Positions 34,068 through 45,269 of a DNA stretch of 64,000 nt are shown here, piece by piece. The notes below the pieces were generated by a model. It saw only the letters and a list, made by a program, of their open reading frames with translations. It did not search any database and was not told where the DNA came from. The position numbers and the translations under genes are program-made. Source of the stretch: Rhynchospora pubera. Its lineage: Eukaryota > Streptophyta > Magnoliopsida > Poales > Cyperaceae. Within the stretch, counting starts at the first letter, position 1, and every line of letters begins with the position of its first letter. The stretch is from positions 112,317,431 to 112,381,430 of the forward strand of contig CM051459.1 in assembly GCA_028095005.1 (NCBI GenBank). The letters run 5' to 3'.

Positions 34068-34094
34068 TCGCGCAACGCGCGAGATTAAAACTAG
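34068..34094 (+). mobile_element. Helitron 3' terminus
   Basis: TCGCGC (34068-34073) and GCGCGA (34077-34082) form a perfect 6-bp hairpin with AAC loop, followed eight bases later by CTAG (34091-34094) and then T. A GC hairpin about 8-12 nt before a terminal CTRR with insertion before T is the textbook Helitron 3' end. The element would extend leftwards on the plus strand. Confidence 0.8.
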
Positions 34095-34167
34095 TATATA
34101 TAATTTTTGTCAAGTTATTTCACTAGTGAGAAATAAAATCTAAGCAATACCCAATAAGGATACCTGA

Positions 34168-34297
34168 GGGTGCGTTTGGATATAGAAAGGAAGAGGAAGA
34201 AAAAAAATCATAAACAATTCAAATTCTTCACAAAGTTACATATTTTCCAATACTTCTTCCCTTCTTTCCTTCTTCCCACACCTATCCAAACGGAGCT
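34168..34297. mobile_element. Second copy of the MITE at 9955
   Basis: Starts GGGTGCGTTTGGAT and contains the same purine-rich half, a shared middle (acaattcaaattcttcacaaagttac) and the same pyrimidine-rich half ending ATCCAAACGG. The last six bases of the right TIR have diverged or been lost. Same orientation as the copy at 9955. Confidence 0.6.
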
Positions 34298-34440
34298 TGA
34301 GATCAAATTCCCTTTTCAATGGGAACAGTGTAAAAGTTTCAAAACATTAGATCAAATGATACTTTGTTTTTTGAGTAATACTAGAATCAAACATATAGGA
34401 CGTCAAACACGATCCAAACATAGCATATTAAAATTTCAAA

Positions 34441-34682
34441 CGGTCGATCCAAACCGCTCAATATGATCTCTATATTAAAATATCTTTGATAATCAAATTT
34501 TATATTTTTTTATATTTTCTAACTATTTTTTTCGAATTTTCAAAATTGAAGGGTTTAGAACTTTTTAGATTGAGCATATTGAAAAATTCCAAAAAAATAA
34601 AAAAAAAATTTGAAAAAATATAAAATTTGGTCTCCATAAAGATTTTATAACACATAACAATTTGAGCGGTTTGGATCGGCCA
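34441..34682. mobile_element. Fold-back MITE-like element, ~240 bp
   Basis: The left arm (ggtcgatccaaaccgctcaa at 34442) is the inverse of the right arm ending at 34682 (ttgagcggtttggatcggcc) with one mismatch. The match continues weakly inward through A/T-rich sequence (atatgatctctat... / ...ggtctccat). No coding capacity. It ends about 50 bp before the giant element. Confidence 0.55.
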
Positions 34683-34917
34683 TTCCAATTTTAAAAATTA
34701 AAATTTCATCGCGTTGGACAAGTGTACGTGTGTCTCGCACTTTTTCCAGTCCGACCACGGAAGATCAGATAGTCCTCTATGGGGCGAAGAAAATGCGGAT
34801 CAGATACCCCTCGAGCATCTTGAGACCCGTCGTCACTGCCCATTCCAAATGAATGAAGGGCACTAATGCGGTTCTAAGTACCTCGAGAGTTGATTGTTTG
34901 TCGTAGGTCCTTTTTTC

Positions 34918-34939
34918 CAGTAGGCGCAAGCCCCTACTG
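34918..34939 (-). other. Conserved LTR hairpin of the giant element (also at 60210-60231)
   Basis: CAGTAGG at 34918-34924 pairs with CCTACTG at 34933-34939. The loop and flanks (ggcgcaagcc; ttaattacctc) match the LARD LTR hairpin at 13409, and the single stem difference is compensated. It lies 187 bp from the PBS-proximal LTR end. Confidence 0.75.
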
Positions 34940-35689
34940 TTAATTACCTCCGAACTCAGTTACGACCTGAGCCAAGAGCACCTCTAGATCGGGATAATCA
35001 AAGTTTAAACGCTGTAAGTGGATGAAGTCCATTTTAATAAAAGGATTGTATCTTGATGGGGAGTTTCAGAAAAAAAAAAAAAAAAACAATGCAGAAGGGC
35101 AGCTTTTTTAACAGAGCCATGCAAGCATGAATGATGTGGTTTAATTCTTTATTTTCACATTTTAAGACATTTATGTTGCTTTTACTTTGCTATGTCAGGC
35201 TTAGTGCTGTTACAGGGAATTTTGAGTTCGACACTAGGAAATTTAGTATCCTAGATCAATCCTCAATCGTTTGGGGATTTAGAGATTTTGAGGTTTCGTT
35301 CAAGTCTCGAGTACAGATGCGCTATGCCTTCTTTTGACAGGAACTTGGGTGATGGCCTCTGATTGACTTTCCTTCTGGTCATCTGGGCATCAGGTTTCAG
35401 TCTGCTTCTGGTCAAACATGCTGTGAACTTGTAGAAACAGGCTGTTAGATTTGAGTCCAACGCTAGAAAATAGGGTATTCTAGGTCAGTTCTCAATCGTT
35501 TGGGGGAACTTAGGAATTTTTTTGGGATTTTCGTTCAAGTCGCGAGTACAGATGCGCTATGTCTTCTCTTGACAGGAACTTCAGTGCTCATCCAGAATTG
35601 ACTTTTCTTTTTCCTCAATCTGAATATCAGGAGGGTGCCTCCTTCAAGGCGAAACGCGATGCAGTCTTGAAGGGACGAACTTTTGACTT

Positions 35690-36130
35690 TTAAGACTTTA
35701 TGTCACTTTTGACTTTGTGTCTTTTTGGTCACTTTTAGACTTTGTGTCGTTTTTTGGACTTTGTGTCATTTTGACTTTGTGTCAGTTTTAGACTTCGTGT
35801 CGTTTTGACTTTGTGTCAGTTTTAGGTTTGAACCTTTTAATTTGCGCTTTAGGATTTTAGACTTTTAAGTTCGTCTTTTAAGTCTTGCACTTATATGCTA
35901 GCACTTTTGGATTCTGATTCGTGAATTTGACTTCTGGTTTCTGACATTTGCTGACTTGATTCAAAGTTTGAACTTGGCTTGGACCTTTGAATTTTGGCAT
36001 TCTGAACTTTGAGTTGGACCTTCGAGTTGTGACTTTTGAGTTTCAGACTTTCGACCTTTGGTTGGACTTTTAAGTTCGGACTTTTAAATTTGCACTTTTA
36101 AACTTCTGTCTTTGACCTTCTTGGTGATGC
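35690..36130. repeat. Irregular GACTTTGTGTC/GACTTTTAAG repeats in LTR
   Basis: About 440 bp built from variants of 'gactttgtgtc' and 'gacttttaag', at least fifteen copies with irregular spacing of about 15-30 bp. Present also in the right LTR (about 60980-61420). No coding potential. Confidence 0.8.
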
Positions 36131-36184
36131 TCTCTTTTTATTTATTTGCAGATTTTGATGTTGGACTGTACCTATTGTTTAGAG

Positions 36185-36300
36185 AATATCAGATGTACCT
36201 GTCATAGAATGTTCAGATGTACCTGCTGTCCAGAACATAGAGTGTTCAAATGTACCTGCTGTTCGGAACATAAGATGTTCAGGTGTACCTGTTGTTCAAA
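36185..36300. repeat. 33-bp tandem repeat in LTR
   Basis: Three to four copies of a 33-bp unit beginning CAGATGTACCTGCTGT and ending ATAGAGTGTT, with the outer copies degenerate. In one plus frame each unit encodes an 11-residue FRCTCC..H pattern; the regular cysteines simply follow the DNA repeat. Also at about 61480-61595. Confidence 0.85.
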
Positions 36301-36846
36301 TGATTTCTGTTTGATTCCCTTAAAAAACCCAATTTTTTTTTTTTATCCATGCAAATTTATCATTCTCCATCCCTTTTTACTTTAAAAATATTTTATGCTT
36401 TGGTGCTTTGCCATGACATGATATATCAAAATATTCCTCATATTTTTCTTGACATTTTAGTATTTTATGGGAATTTTTTTGATAATCTAACTATTTTTAA
36501 TGCATTTTTGAAGTTTTCTGCGTCACATAATTTTCTGATTGGCTGAACCTTGCTGTGTGTGTTGCGCTTGTCAGGGATTCTCCGCAGGCTATTCTCCACA
36601 GAAGATCTGACGCTTCGCCGAAGGGATTGAGTCACACGGTTCGCGTTCGGCCCAGTGGACCGCCAGGGCTTAGATTCAATCTCCTTCTGAATCGTGGACC
36701 CCACTGACGCTGATTTGTGCACCACGTCCGCTTAATTCCTTTCCTTTTGAGCCGTTACGCCTGGGATCCATCTGTTCGAGGTTTTGCCAAGATTCGTGCT
36801 AGTCAAACGTTTCTTCTTGGTTTGACTTTCCAGAGAGGAGTTGGCC

Positions 36847-37041
36847 ATGGCGAAATGGGTCAACCCGCCAGAACTTTGCCAGGCTGTTTCCATGGTTTTA
36901 CTGCACTATTATCGACACGAGAAGATTGCTTGGGATCGTCCCACCTTCCTCTTTGATCTGGTTCCTTCAATTTATCCTTTCATTGAGGTTTTCATTGGAG
37001 TTTCACTTACTCCAGGAGCTCGGCTTGAAGAGCCATGTTAG
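36847..37041 (+). other. Small plus-strand ORF in the LTR, unknown
   Basis: A 64-codon frame with a good start context (gccATGGcg), beginning MAKWVNPPELCQ and rich in Trp, Tyr and Phe. It looks more protein-like than other small frames, lies on the antisense strand of the element, and ends about 95 bp before the candidate exon at 37135. It could be part of the 5' end of the antisense gene transcript. I do not recognise it. Same frame at 62142-62336. Confidence 0.3.
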
Positions 37042-37134
37042 AGGCCTTTGGAAGTTAATTGCTTAACATTGGTGAAATGCTTTTACGTTTTGCACTGTTG
37101 TAATTGGGGTGCTGTTTTTTTGAAGCAACTAAAG

Positions 37135-37195
37135 ATGTCCACTACAGCCGCGCATGAAGTTTATGCCATGCTGTTCATCCCTTCAGAGGGCCTTG
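37135..37195 (+). other. Candidate first coding exon of antisense gene 1, inside the LTR
   Basis: ATG followed by 20 open codons and a CCTTG|GTAATA donor, leaving one base of the next codon. That is exactly the phase needed by the acceptor at 41652, whose exon has no usable ATG near its start. The implied intron is 4.46 kb and crosses the LTR border. Supported only by phase, donor quality and position. The same exon occurs in the right LTR at 62430-62490. Confidence 0.35.
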
Positions 37196-38329
37196 GTAAT
37201 ATCCTCTTCTTTCTTTTTTTTTTTTGACATATTTTGAATTGATTTAACATTTTTGTTATAATTTGAAACATACTTTTGAGCGTTGTCGAGGTATATCTGT
37301 TTTTCTTTACTTTTATTTCATCACTGATCTTAAGAAAACATGTCATGCAGCCATCTTATTCACTTTAGTCCCTGTCATTCTTTTATACACACTATCGAAT
37401 AGCATGGTCCTTTCCTTTTGGTCTTCATCATTCACTATGTCTCAGATGTCATTTCACTTGGGATGCCACTTTTCAATTCTCATGTAATTGTCAGTTCATA
37501 CTTCTTTTTTTTTTTTTTTAGGTATCCCTTTTGTTGGTCATTTATTCATTTTTTTTTTTGGTCATCATCACATGCTTTTGGTCTGGTCTTCTTGAGTATT
37601 TGATGCCCGGTGCAGGTGTGGTGTATCTACTTACCCATTTATTGACACTGAGTAGCATGCATTCAAACTTAACATTTTGCTGATAATGACTTCTTTACTT
37701 CATAAGATAGTTGGGTTGTTAAGAACTAATTCATTGTTAAACACACCACACTTAGGAATTTATTATTTCATGTCAGTGACTACACAAACTCTCTCTTCTT
37801 TCTTTATTTATTTGCTGGTGGCCTAAACATTAACAAGAGTGAACAGCATAGGAATATTTAGATACTAAAACCTACTGCACTGATTTTTTTCTTTAAAAAA
37901 AAACATCATATTATAACCCATATTAAAAGTGTAACTTCTTTGATAAAAATGTACTATTTTAATTTTTGCTTTTCTAGAGAGACAGAAACTTCTCAAAACA
38001 AAACAAGTTTCAGATTACATAATCTTAAGTCTGGTTCAGGCCAAAGTCAAAATTGCTTACCATATATTATTGGGAGAGCTTGAAACTGTAAATAACCATG
38101 AACAATAAGACAGATTTTTGCTTTTGAGAAGGGTGACTTATAAACATATTTTCAGGACTTAGACCAGAATTTTAACACTGACATATTTCTACTTTAGTAA
38201 GTCTAAACTTATGCATGCGTGGAAAAGATGACATTTCATTTTAAACCCTGAACTTATCTATATTTATTTATTGTATTGTTTCAGTAATCTTGAGACCTAG
38301 TTTACTGTGTGAAACAGAATTTGAGCCAT

Positions 38330-38885
38330 ATCATGAGGGTGGAATCTATGTCACACTCCTTACAACCAAGCCATTTTCTGATTTTGGACAGCATGCCGAG
38401 GCTCAAGCATCCTTTTGCATTTGAAAACACAGAAATTAGACCATCCTTTTAGTTTTGAAACCTGATGAACATGAAAACTTGATTATTTGGGATTCTTTTT
38501 TTTTTGACCTTTTCTTAAAGAAAGAAAACCATCAAACTTAAGGATAACACTTATGTGGATGCAAATTGCACTTATACGCATTTTTTATATGTTTTTTTTT
38601 TTTTACACTTATACCCTTACCAGGACTTGACTTCTAATTGTAAACTATGTGCATGACAAATGACGCCAACCATAACATGAATGTTAAGACAAACTAAAGT
38701 CAGGAACTAGGATAGCATCCATGGAGGTGGAATCTAGGTCACGCTCTCCATGAAGCCAACAGTTCCTAACTAAGCACTAAGAAATAAAAAGCTCATGCTG
38801 ATGCAAACTACCCCTACATGCAAACCTTTTCAGAGGCACAACTGATGTTCATGAGGGTGGAATCTATGTCACACTCCTCACTAGC
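38330..38885. repeat. Three copies of an ~27-bp motif in LTR
   Basis: 'atgagggtggaatctatgtc' followed by acactcc occurs near 38333 and 38850, with a diverged copy (atggaggtggaatctaggtc) near 38719. Spacing is about 395 and 130 bp, so dispersed rather than tandem. Confidence 0.7.
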
Positions 38886-41540
38886 ATCAGTGTAGGATCT
38901 GAAGAACAAAGCAAAGAATAAAAGGGAGAAAGAAAAGACACAGCAAGTGAACTTAACACTATTTCATTCATATTTTTGGAGGCCATTACAGGAAGTTACA
39001 TTTATTACCTTGATTGTAAATAAAACTTGACTTTCTAAAATGGCAGGGTTTCAACTATCTAATTGGCCTCCTCTTCTTCTTCAAGAGGAGCTTCTTTTAT
39101 AGGGGATTTCCAGGGTTTGTGTTTCTCATCAGTTTGGCATGTGGCAATATCTCAGACCCTTGGAGTTTGATGGATGGTGGAGATGCACAAATGGCAAACC
39201 GACTTCCTTCTTGTTTTCTTTCTTCACTTGGTAACTTTTACTATTTGTTTACTTTCCAATCATCCTTTGACACTTGGCATTGGTCAGTCATCCATTGAGG
39301 CAACATCACAGTGTTTTACTTCCTTTTACTCATTTTCCTGACAGGTGGGTCCCTGTGTCTAGATGATGGGTAAGGTTCAACTTCACTACTCTTTATGCTT
39401 TGGGGAGGAGGCAGTGATTTGGCGCCAAGATGGGAGTATACAGGTGGCATTCATCCTTGCCTTCATAGGCAGTGAGTGGTTGGGATGTTCTTGTGGAGGG
39501 GATCAAATTCTGAACCCCTATTTGTAGCTAGGTACCATGTTTCTTTCCTTTCTCCATTTGCTTTTATTTGTATTTCTTATAAGTTTTGGACTGGAACTAT
39601 CCCTAGCCTTCATGCAATTCCACTAATCTTTTTTAACTCGCATACATTTGGTCCCAATTTTGAGGGGTAAAAGTGGAATTGATGTTTCATTCATCTGTAA
39701 CTTAACAATTGGTTCCATTCAGTTGGTCAATTTTAGTGTTTGCTATTCTATCTTTAGTGAAAAGAGGCTTCCCTTTTGTCAGAGCTGAGGGGTGTTTGTC
39801 AATTTCCCATTGGATGAGAGAATCAGTTAATGAAATAAGCATGAATAAATGCTTAAACACCGCACCTGATACACCAGATTGTTTTTTTTTGTTTCATTCA
39901 TTTAGCTTCACTCAGAAGGATATCTTGATCTTGTTTTAGATTTGTTTGATTGTTTCTTCATCCTTAATTATCTTCATGGCATTAGGAGGCACTAATACAT
40001 CCCTATGTCTCTACTAATGGCTCAATTGCACACACACTTTTTTTTTAACTTTTATCTAATTGAGTAGCACACTTCGCTGGAAGGGCAAAGCTGGAATATC
40101 ACGCCTCTTATTCTGTTTCCTACATGTTTCATTCTTTTGTCCTCTCTACTTTTTACTGATCTGCCCCTGGGCCCACCAGAGAGAGTCTGTGCGCTGCATT
40201 TGGTGACTCATGCTCCCAAATTCGCTTCATCCTTTCATGACAGTGACTTGATCCCATCCAGTACTGAAGAGAAGCACCCTTGGCATATCATCCATCCATT
40301 TAATATGCAATGTGCGGTGAGATGTAGATCAATTTTTACAAACGTACTTCAACTGCTTCATCTCACTCCGTGCCTTTCATCATTCCCTGGGGGAGTATTC
40401 ATTACTATGTACTATGCCTCAACTCATCTAACGGTCATGGTTGAAGTGGTAAGCTCACCCCCCCTTCTGCCAAAGGAATCTCCACAGTAGTAGGTGTTCT
40501 TTTCTCAGGTCGTAGGCTGCAGAGAGGGAGCCATGATCTCCAATGTACCTCCTTCTGCATCTTTTTCGTCTTTTCCTTTACTGGACTTCTCCAGTCGGGG
40601 GAATTTTGAATTCCTGGCAACTCGTGCATGCATCCCCTTTCTTTTGGAGTTTCTTTGCATCATCTACAACCCCCGTGACGCTTCCCCATCTTTTAATAAC
40701 ATAACCAACATCGTCCAGCATAAGTTCCGCCATGCTTGGTACTGCTATCAGTCAAGGTCCCCAATAATCTCCTTCCTTTCTTACAATTGACTCCAATTGA
40801 CATATAATCTCCTCATTACGGAGCTATTGCAGCGCCTCAGGTACTTCAATTGACCATTTCTCCAAGTAATTTTGTGTTTTCATTCTCCCCAATTTCGGCG
40901 TTCTGCCTCTTATATCCCTGAATTCCTCCTCGTGACACACTTGTGTTTGGTATCGATAGGATCGTGATGAAGTCGCCAATGCAGCGACGTAGTTTATTGG
41001 AGTCGCGGCGGCACCCAGTGTTGGTGAGAGGCGAAACCCCAGTCAGTCGCTGCATTCCTCCTTCCTCAAGTTCGTATTTGTTTCCTTTTCTCTTCTGTTA
41101 ACAGAAAATGGGCCCCACAGGGACGAACCAATAGGAGAGCGCCATCTGTTCCCCCCCTTTTTTTTAGTTTCAGCCGAGATGGGTTTGGGTTAACGGGTTT
41201 CAATTGTTTAGATCCATCAAGGAAGGAGTCGGACCCGTATGCCATTTTTGTCAATTTGGATCGGGCCTCATGCTTGGCAAATTAAGCTTAGGCCCACATT
41301 TTGTGTATATATTAACCGGCCTAATTAATGGAAATTTTAGAATTGGGCTGGGCTGGGCCGAAACGGCATAAATTATTTTCTTGTACTGGTTAGACTCAAT
41401 ACGCGGGTTTTCGTTGCGCCCTGTCTTGGTCATGGCGTGTTGTTATAGTCATGTCATTTGGGCTTATTGCGTTTACGTTTTATAATCATTCATGGGAGGA
41501 ATTTCTATTTTCTTTTTGCAGCATTTTTTAGAGGTAAACA

Positions 41541-41555
41541 AATGCCCCCCACCAG
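41541..41555 (-). other. Polypurine tract of the giant element
   Basis: Minus strand GGTGGGGGGCATT immediately before the 3' LTR start TGTTTACC; identical to the LARD tract. The overlapping arms CACCAGAG (41550-41557) and CTCTGGTG (41590-41597) form an inverted repeat also shared with the LARD. Confidence 0.8.
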
Positions 41556-41651
41556 AGCGGATTGTGAAGCTTGAGTGTGAAACAATTTGCTCTGGTGCCC
41601 CTTATGTTTCAAAGATATGGGAATCTCTGACGTTTTTTTTGTTGTTTATAG

Positions 41652-44600
41652 GAGATGCAGGGCCTGTTGAGGAGGTTTACAGCACGGTGCCGCGGTTTGA
41701 CATAGTCAGGAATGGTGTGTATGGGCCTTCTGACGAAGCGATTGATTCATACTTTAAGTGTTATCTGGACCCACAAGGAATCTACAAACATCTTTATCCC
41801 AAGTGGCGACGTGTCATTCTCCGCGGGAGGGACAATTTCCATGGTTTGCTACCTCGACACGACCGTTCTCCTTTGTATGCTGATCACACATACCCTCATT
41901 TGAGACCTGACCCGCCTTCTCTTACTGAGGTACGTCCTCACAGCCTTGCCTATGATTCCTTTGTGCCTGGCGGTGAGTTTCGCCGTGCTGGCGGGGTTTG
42001 TTCCTTCGAGGGTTTGTTTTTGGGTCCTACTGGACGGGTTGGTTCTTCCTCAGATTATCATTTGTTAAGTATGGAGATGACAGAGGGTCATGTTATCCCT
42101 TGGGCTCCTGGAAATTTGAATGTTCAGGGTGAACTCCGTTGGGTTCCGGGGCAGACTGAGTGGACCCGTTACATGATGGGGCATATGGGGCCGAAATTGA
42201 CTGAATTGGAGATATTTGGAGGAGTTACATTGGCCTTGTTTAGGTATACTTGGGATCCAGTTATTCTTCGGGCCATGGCCACCAACTGGAATTACATGGA
42301 TAACACTTTTGTTCTTGAGGATCGCAATGCTACCATTGATTTGAACCAGATGGTTCGTCTGCTTGGGGTTCCAGTAGCGGGTTTATTTTATGAGGAGAGA
42401 ATCCCGCCAGAGTTTGAGCTTTACGGTATGGATAGAGGTGGGGATTTCTTTCATAAGGATTCTTTACGGGCTGTGTTTAGGATTTATTATGAGATAGCCA
42501 TGACCCGTTCCCTCCGGGGCTTGAGCCGTGATGTGCCTTTCAAGGATTGGGTTGGTTACTTCGTGGATAAGGTTCCGCGAGAAAAGGCCGTAGGGTTTGC
42601 TAGTCCTTTGGAGCCCGTAGCACCTGGTTTGGACAAGACTTATGTTCCTGATCGGTGTGTCCCATGGGAGGATCTGAGTTCTCATGCTTTTGATGATGAG
42701 ACCATCCTGACAGCTTATCTAGCATGGTGGTTGTGCTACTTCATAGTTGTCATTGAGCCGGCGGGTTACATTCGGCCAGGGGTTTTCGTAGTAGCTAATG
42801 CATTGGCCCGGGGTCATAAAGTGTCCTTAGCCACGGCAGCTTTGGTGAATGTATATCGGTCCATGCGAGAGCTTACTTCCTCCCGAGATCCCTCCAGGGC
42901 CTATGTCACTATGCCATTACACATATTACATGGTTGGTTCAATGTGTATTGGAGTGGGTGTTATTCTTCATCTACTTCGCGCGGTGTGCGGAGTTCGATG
43001 CCGGCTCTTAGTCTCATCGCTGGCTCATCAGTTCATCCTCCTGATCAGCTTACTGCTCATTACTTCTTTGCCAAGAGTGATCGTTATATCACCAGTTATC
43101 GCCCTGAGGCTTTTACAGGCAACTGGCCATCAAACACGGGCAAAATGTATGAGTTTGAGGATTCAAAGCCTCCTAAGAAGGGAGTTCCATTGAGGTTGCT
43201 TTCCCGCAGGAACAAGCGTTCTAGAGATTATGCTATTAGCATCAGAGAGGGTTGTTTGATCATCCGGCTAGGTGTGAGGATTATCTCTGAGGTATATAGT
43301 CCTCAGAAGTGCGCTTGGCAGTTTGGGTATGATCAGGATACTCCTTCTTCTGCACTTTCTGACCCTCCTAGTAGTGTTTCTTTGGCCTATTGCGCTGATC
43401 TGGCTGCTTTTTCTTTACGGTTGGGGACTGGGATTAGATGTGTTGTTCCTGGTCCACAGAGGATGGGGCGCATGACCGTTGATCATGATCGTTGGTTCAG
43501 AGGATGGGCTAGGGTTCCTCATTCTTTGAGTGCTGAGATATTGAGGGAGAGAGTCTATCCATCTTCTCGTGTTGTGCCTCCAGGCTTGGATGCTTCTCTT
43601 GGTGGTTTCAGACCCCTCAGAGGCTCATACGGGATTGACGGTTGTCTGGTAGGCTCATCTCAGGTTATGGAGTATGTTGAGCCTCCTGTGCCCCTTGACG
43701 GCTCCTTCCCAGGTATTTCATTGAACATCCTATTTTGTTTCATTTGTTTGGTTATGGTTTTGTATGCTCATTTGGTGATTTTTCTTTCTTTTTTTTTTTT
43801 GTGCAGGTTTTGGAAAATGGAAGTTTGGTCATTTCTTTTTCAGAGTTGAGCGTGCCTTAGCAGGTGGATTTCTTCAGGCTGCTATGCAGGGGCCAGATAG
43901 CTATGAGCATCTCTTGATGTTTTTAGGTATTTTAGTTATATCACATACTGTTTTCCTTGCTGATTTTGTTGTTCCCAGCATTTACCCTATTTCTTTTTGT
44001 TTTCAGATGATGCTCTTCCTGAGACGAAAGACGTTCTCAGTCCGGTGCATTCCTGTCCTTCCCCAGAATACCCAGAGCAGCAGGCGATAGAGGCAGCCAG
44101 AGACGAACTCAGAAAGCGTTGTCGTGAAAGTCCGGATCCTTCAGAGGAGTCGGGGCAGTATGTAATCCGCCGTCGGACAGGTGAGGAATTAAGTTCTGAT
44201 TTCCCCATGGAGCCTCCTTCCTCTTCATTCCCTTCAGGTATGTGTCTTCGTTTCTCTTTTTTTTTCTTTTCCTTTTTCTTTTTTTTTTGTTTAGTGTCAT
44301 GACTTACATGTCGTTTCAGATTTTCTAGGCTCTCTGGGTTGGGGAAGTGCCTTACATGCTGAGCCTCAGCCCATTGTGGAAGAAGTCGAGATGGAGGAAG
44401 CTCAAGTCGAGGCAATCGACGTGCCATTTGAGGAGATCCTGCGCCCCAGCCTGATTTCTCCGGCTTCGTTTATTCAGGATAGTGACCTCCCGACTCCAGA
44501 TGATTCCTTGGCTATCGTTGCCGTTACTGTCCTCACTTGTGAGCGTGCTCCGACACCGGTCATTCCCTTGGCACTTCGCGGTTTAGGTATTATTTGTTTA

Positions 44601-45269
44601 CTCAGTTTTCATATGATTTTCTTTCAATTCCTTGCTTCACAGGTTTTGTTTGATTCAGGTCGACTTCCTTATACTCTGATGGCTTTTGGTGTTGAGTTAT
44701 GGGTTTTGGGTTTACGGGACCTGTGCCATTTATACCAGTTGTCCCTTCGGAGTTTCATGGGTGTTGACGAGCTGACGAGCCATGTCGTGGGCATGGAGCC
44801 GGACATTCTGGATCATGCTTCCGTCTTATGTTCAGGTACTTACCCATATTTTCCCTGTCACCATGACGTACCTCTCATCTTTTCATTATAACCTTTTCTT
44901 TTTCACTCAGGAGAGAGCTCCTCAGGCAGTCCTGCCCTCCAGACTCTCCATGATTTCCTTTTCCCTGAGTCGGACATGGTTCCGGAGTTTTCTGATGAGG
45001 CGCCACTGGACTACTCCGAGTGGGAGGCTCTTCTCTTTGACTCCATTCCTCTAGCCGTGTCTTCATCTGCTAGCGGGGCGGGTTTGCCATTATCGCCAGA
45101 TACTGTGTTAGTTGCGCCGGTAGTTGGGGCGTTATCTCATCGGAGGGATGTTGATTCTGATGATGATTCCGAGAGAGCTCTCGCAGGTGTAGTGCTAGCC
45201 CTTCCTTGTTTTGCCTCTCTCGTGGCGGACGCTTCTCGAGAGGTTGAGTTGATGATGGGTTTCCTTTGA
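41652..45269 (+). CDS. Antisense gene 1: plant mobile domain (PMD, aminotransferase-like) protein, six recognised exons, 5' end incomplete
   Basis: Plus-strand exons 41652-43712, 43807-43926, 44007-44237, 44320-44586, 44659-44835 and 44911-45269, each with GT donor and AG acceptor. All introns (72-94 bp) are in phase 1 and joining the exons leaves the frame open for 1070 residues to the stop at 45267. The first exon starts at an acceptor (ttgtttatag) with no nearby ATG, so at least one upstream exon is missing; a candidate lies at 37135. Residues about 300-500 of the large exon hold IRPGVFVVANALARG, VSLATAALVNVYRSM and PLHILHGWF, the hallmarks of the plant mobile domain found in MAIL1/MAIN-like host proteins and in transposons. 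The C-terminal exons are acidic and Ser/Pro-rich. Its role is unknown; silencing or chromatin interaction is a guess from host PMD proteins. The frame continues upstream to 41492 through the PPT, but that part is probably intronic. Confidence 0.8.

Larger units (their letters stand above)
34731..41540 (-). repeat. 3' LTR of the giant element, 6810 bp
   Basis: On the minus strand begins TGTTTACCTC and ends GTGCGAGACA. Bounded inside by the PPT. It contains several small repeat blocks (described separately), long polyT runs, and a plus-strand segment (36847-37195) with exon-like character. A length near 7 kb is exceptional for an LTR. Confidence 0.92.

Noticed and set aside
36146..36385. Cysteine-rich 79-codon frame resembling a small secreted peptide
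   Set aside because: The cysteine pattern follows exactly from the 33-bp DNA repeat and there is no signal peptide.
41492..41651. N-terminal part of the long plus-strand frame beginning before the PPT
   Set aside because: It would translate LTR end, PPT and a polypyrimidine acceptor (FFLLFIG). A good AG acceptor at 41650-41651 makes it more likely intron sequence.
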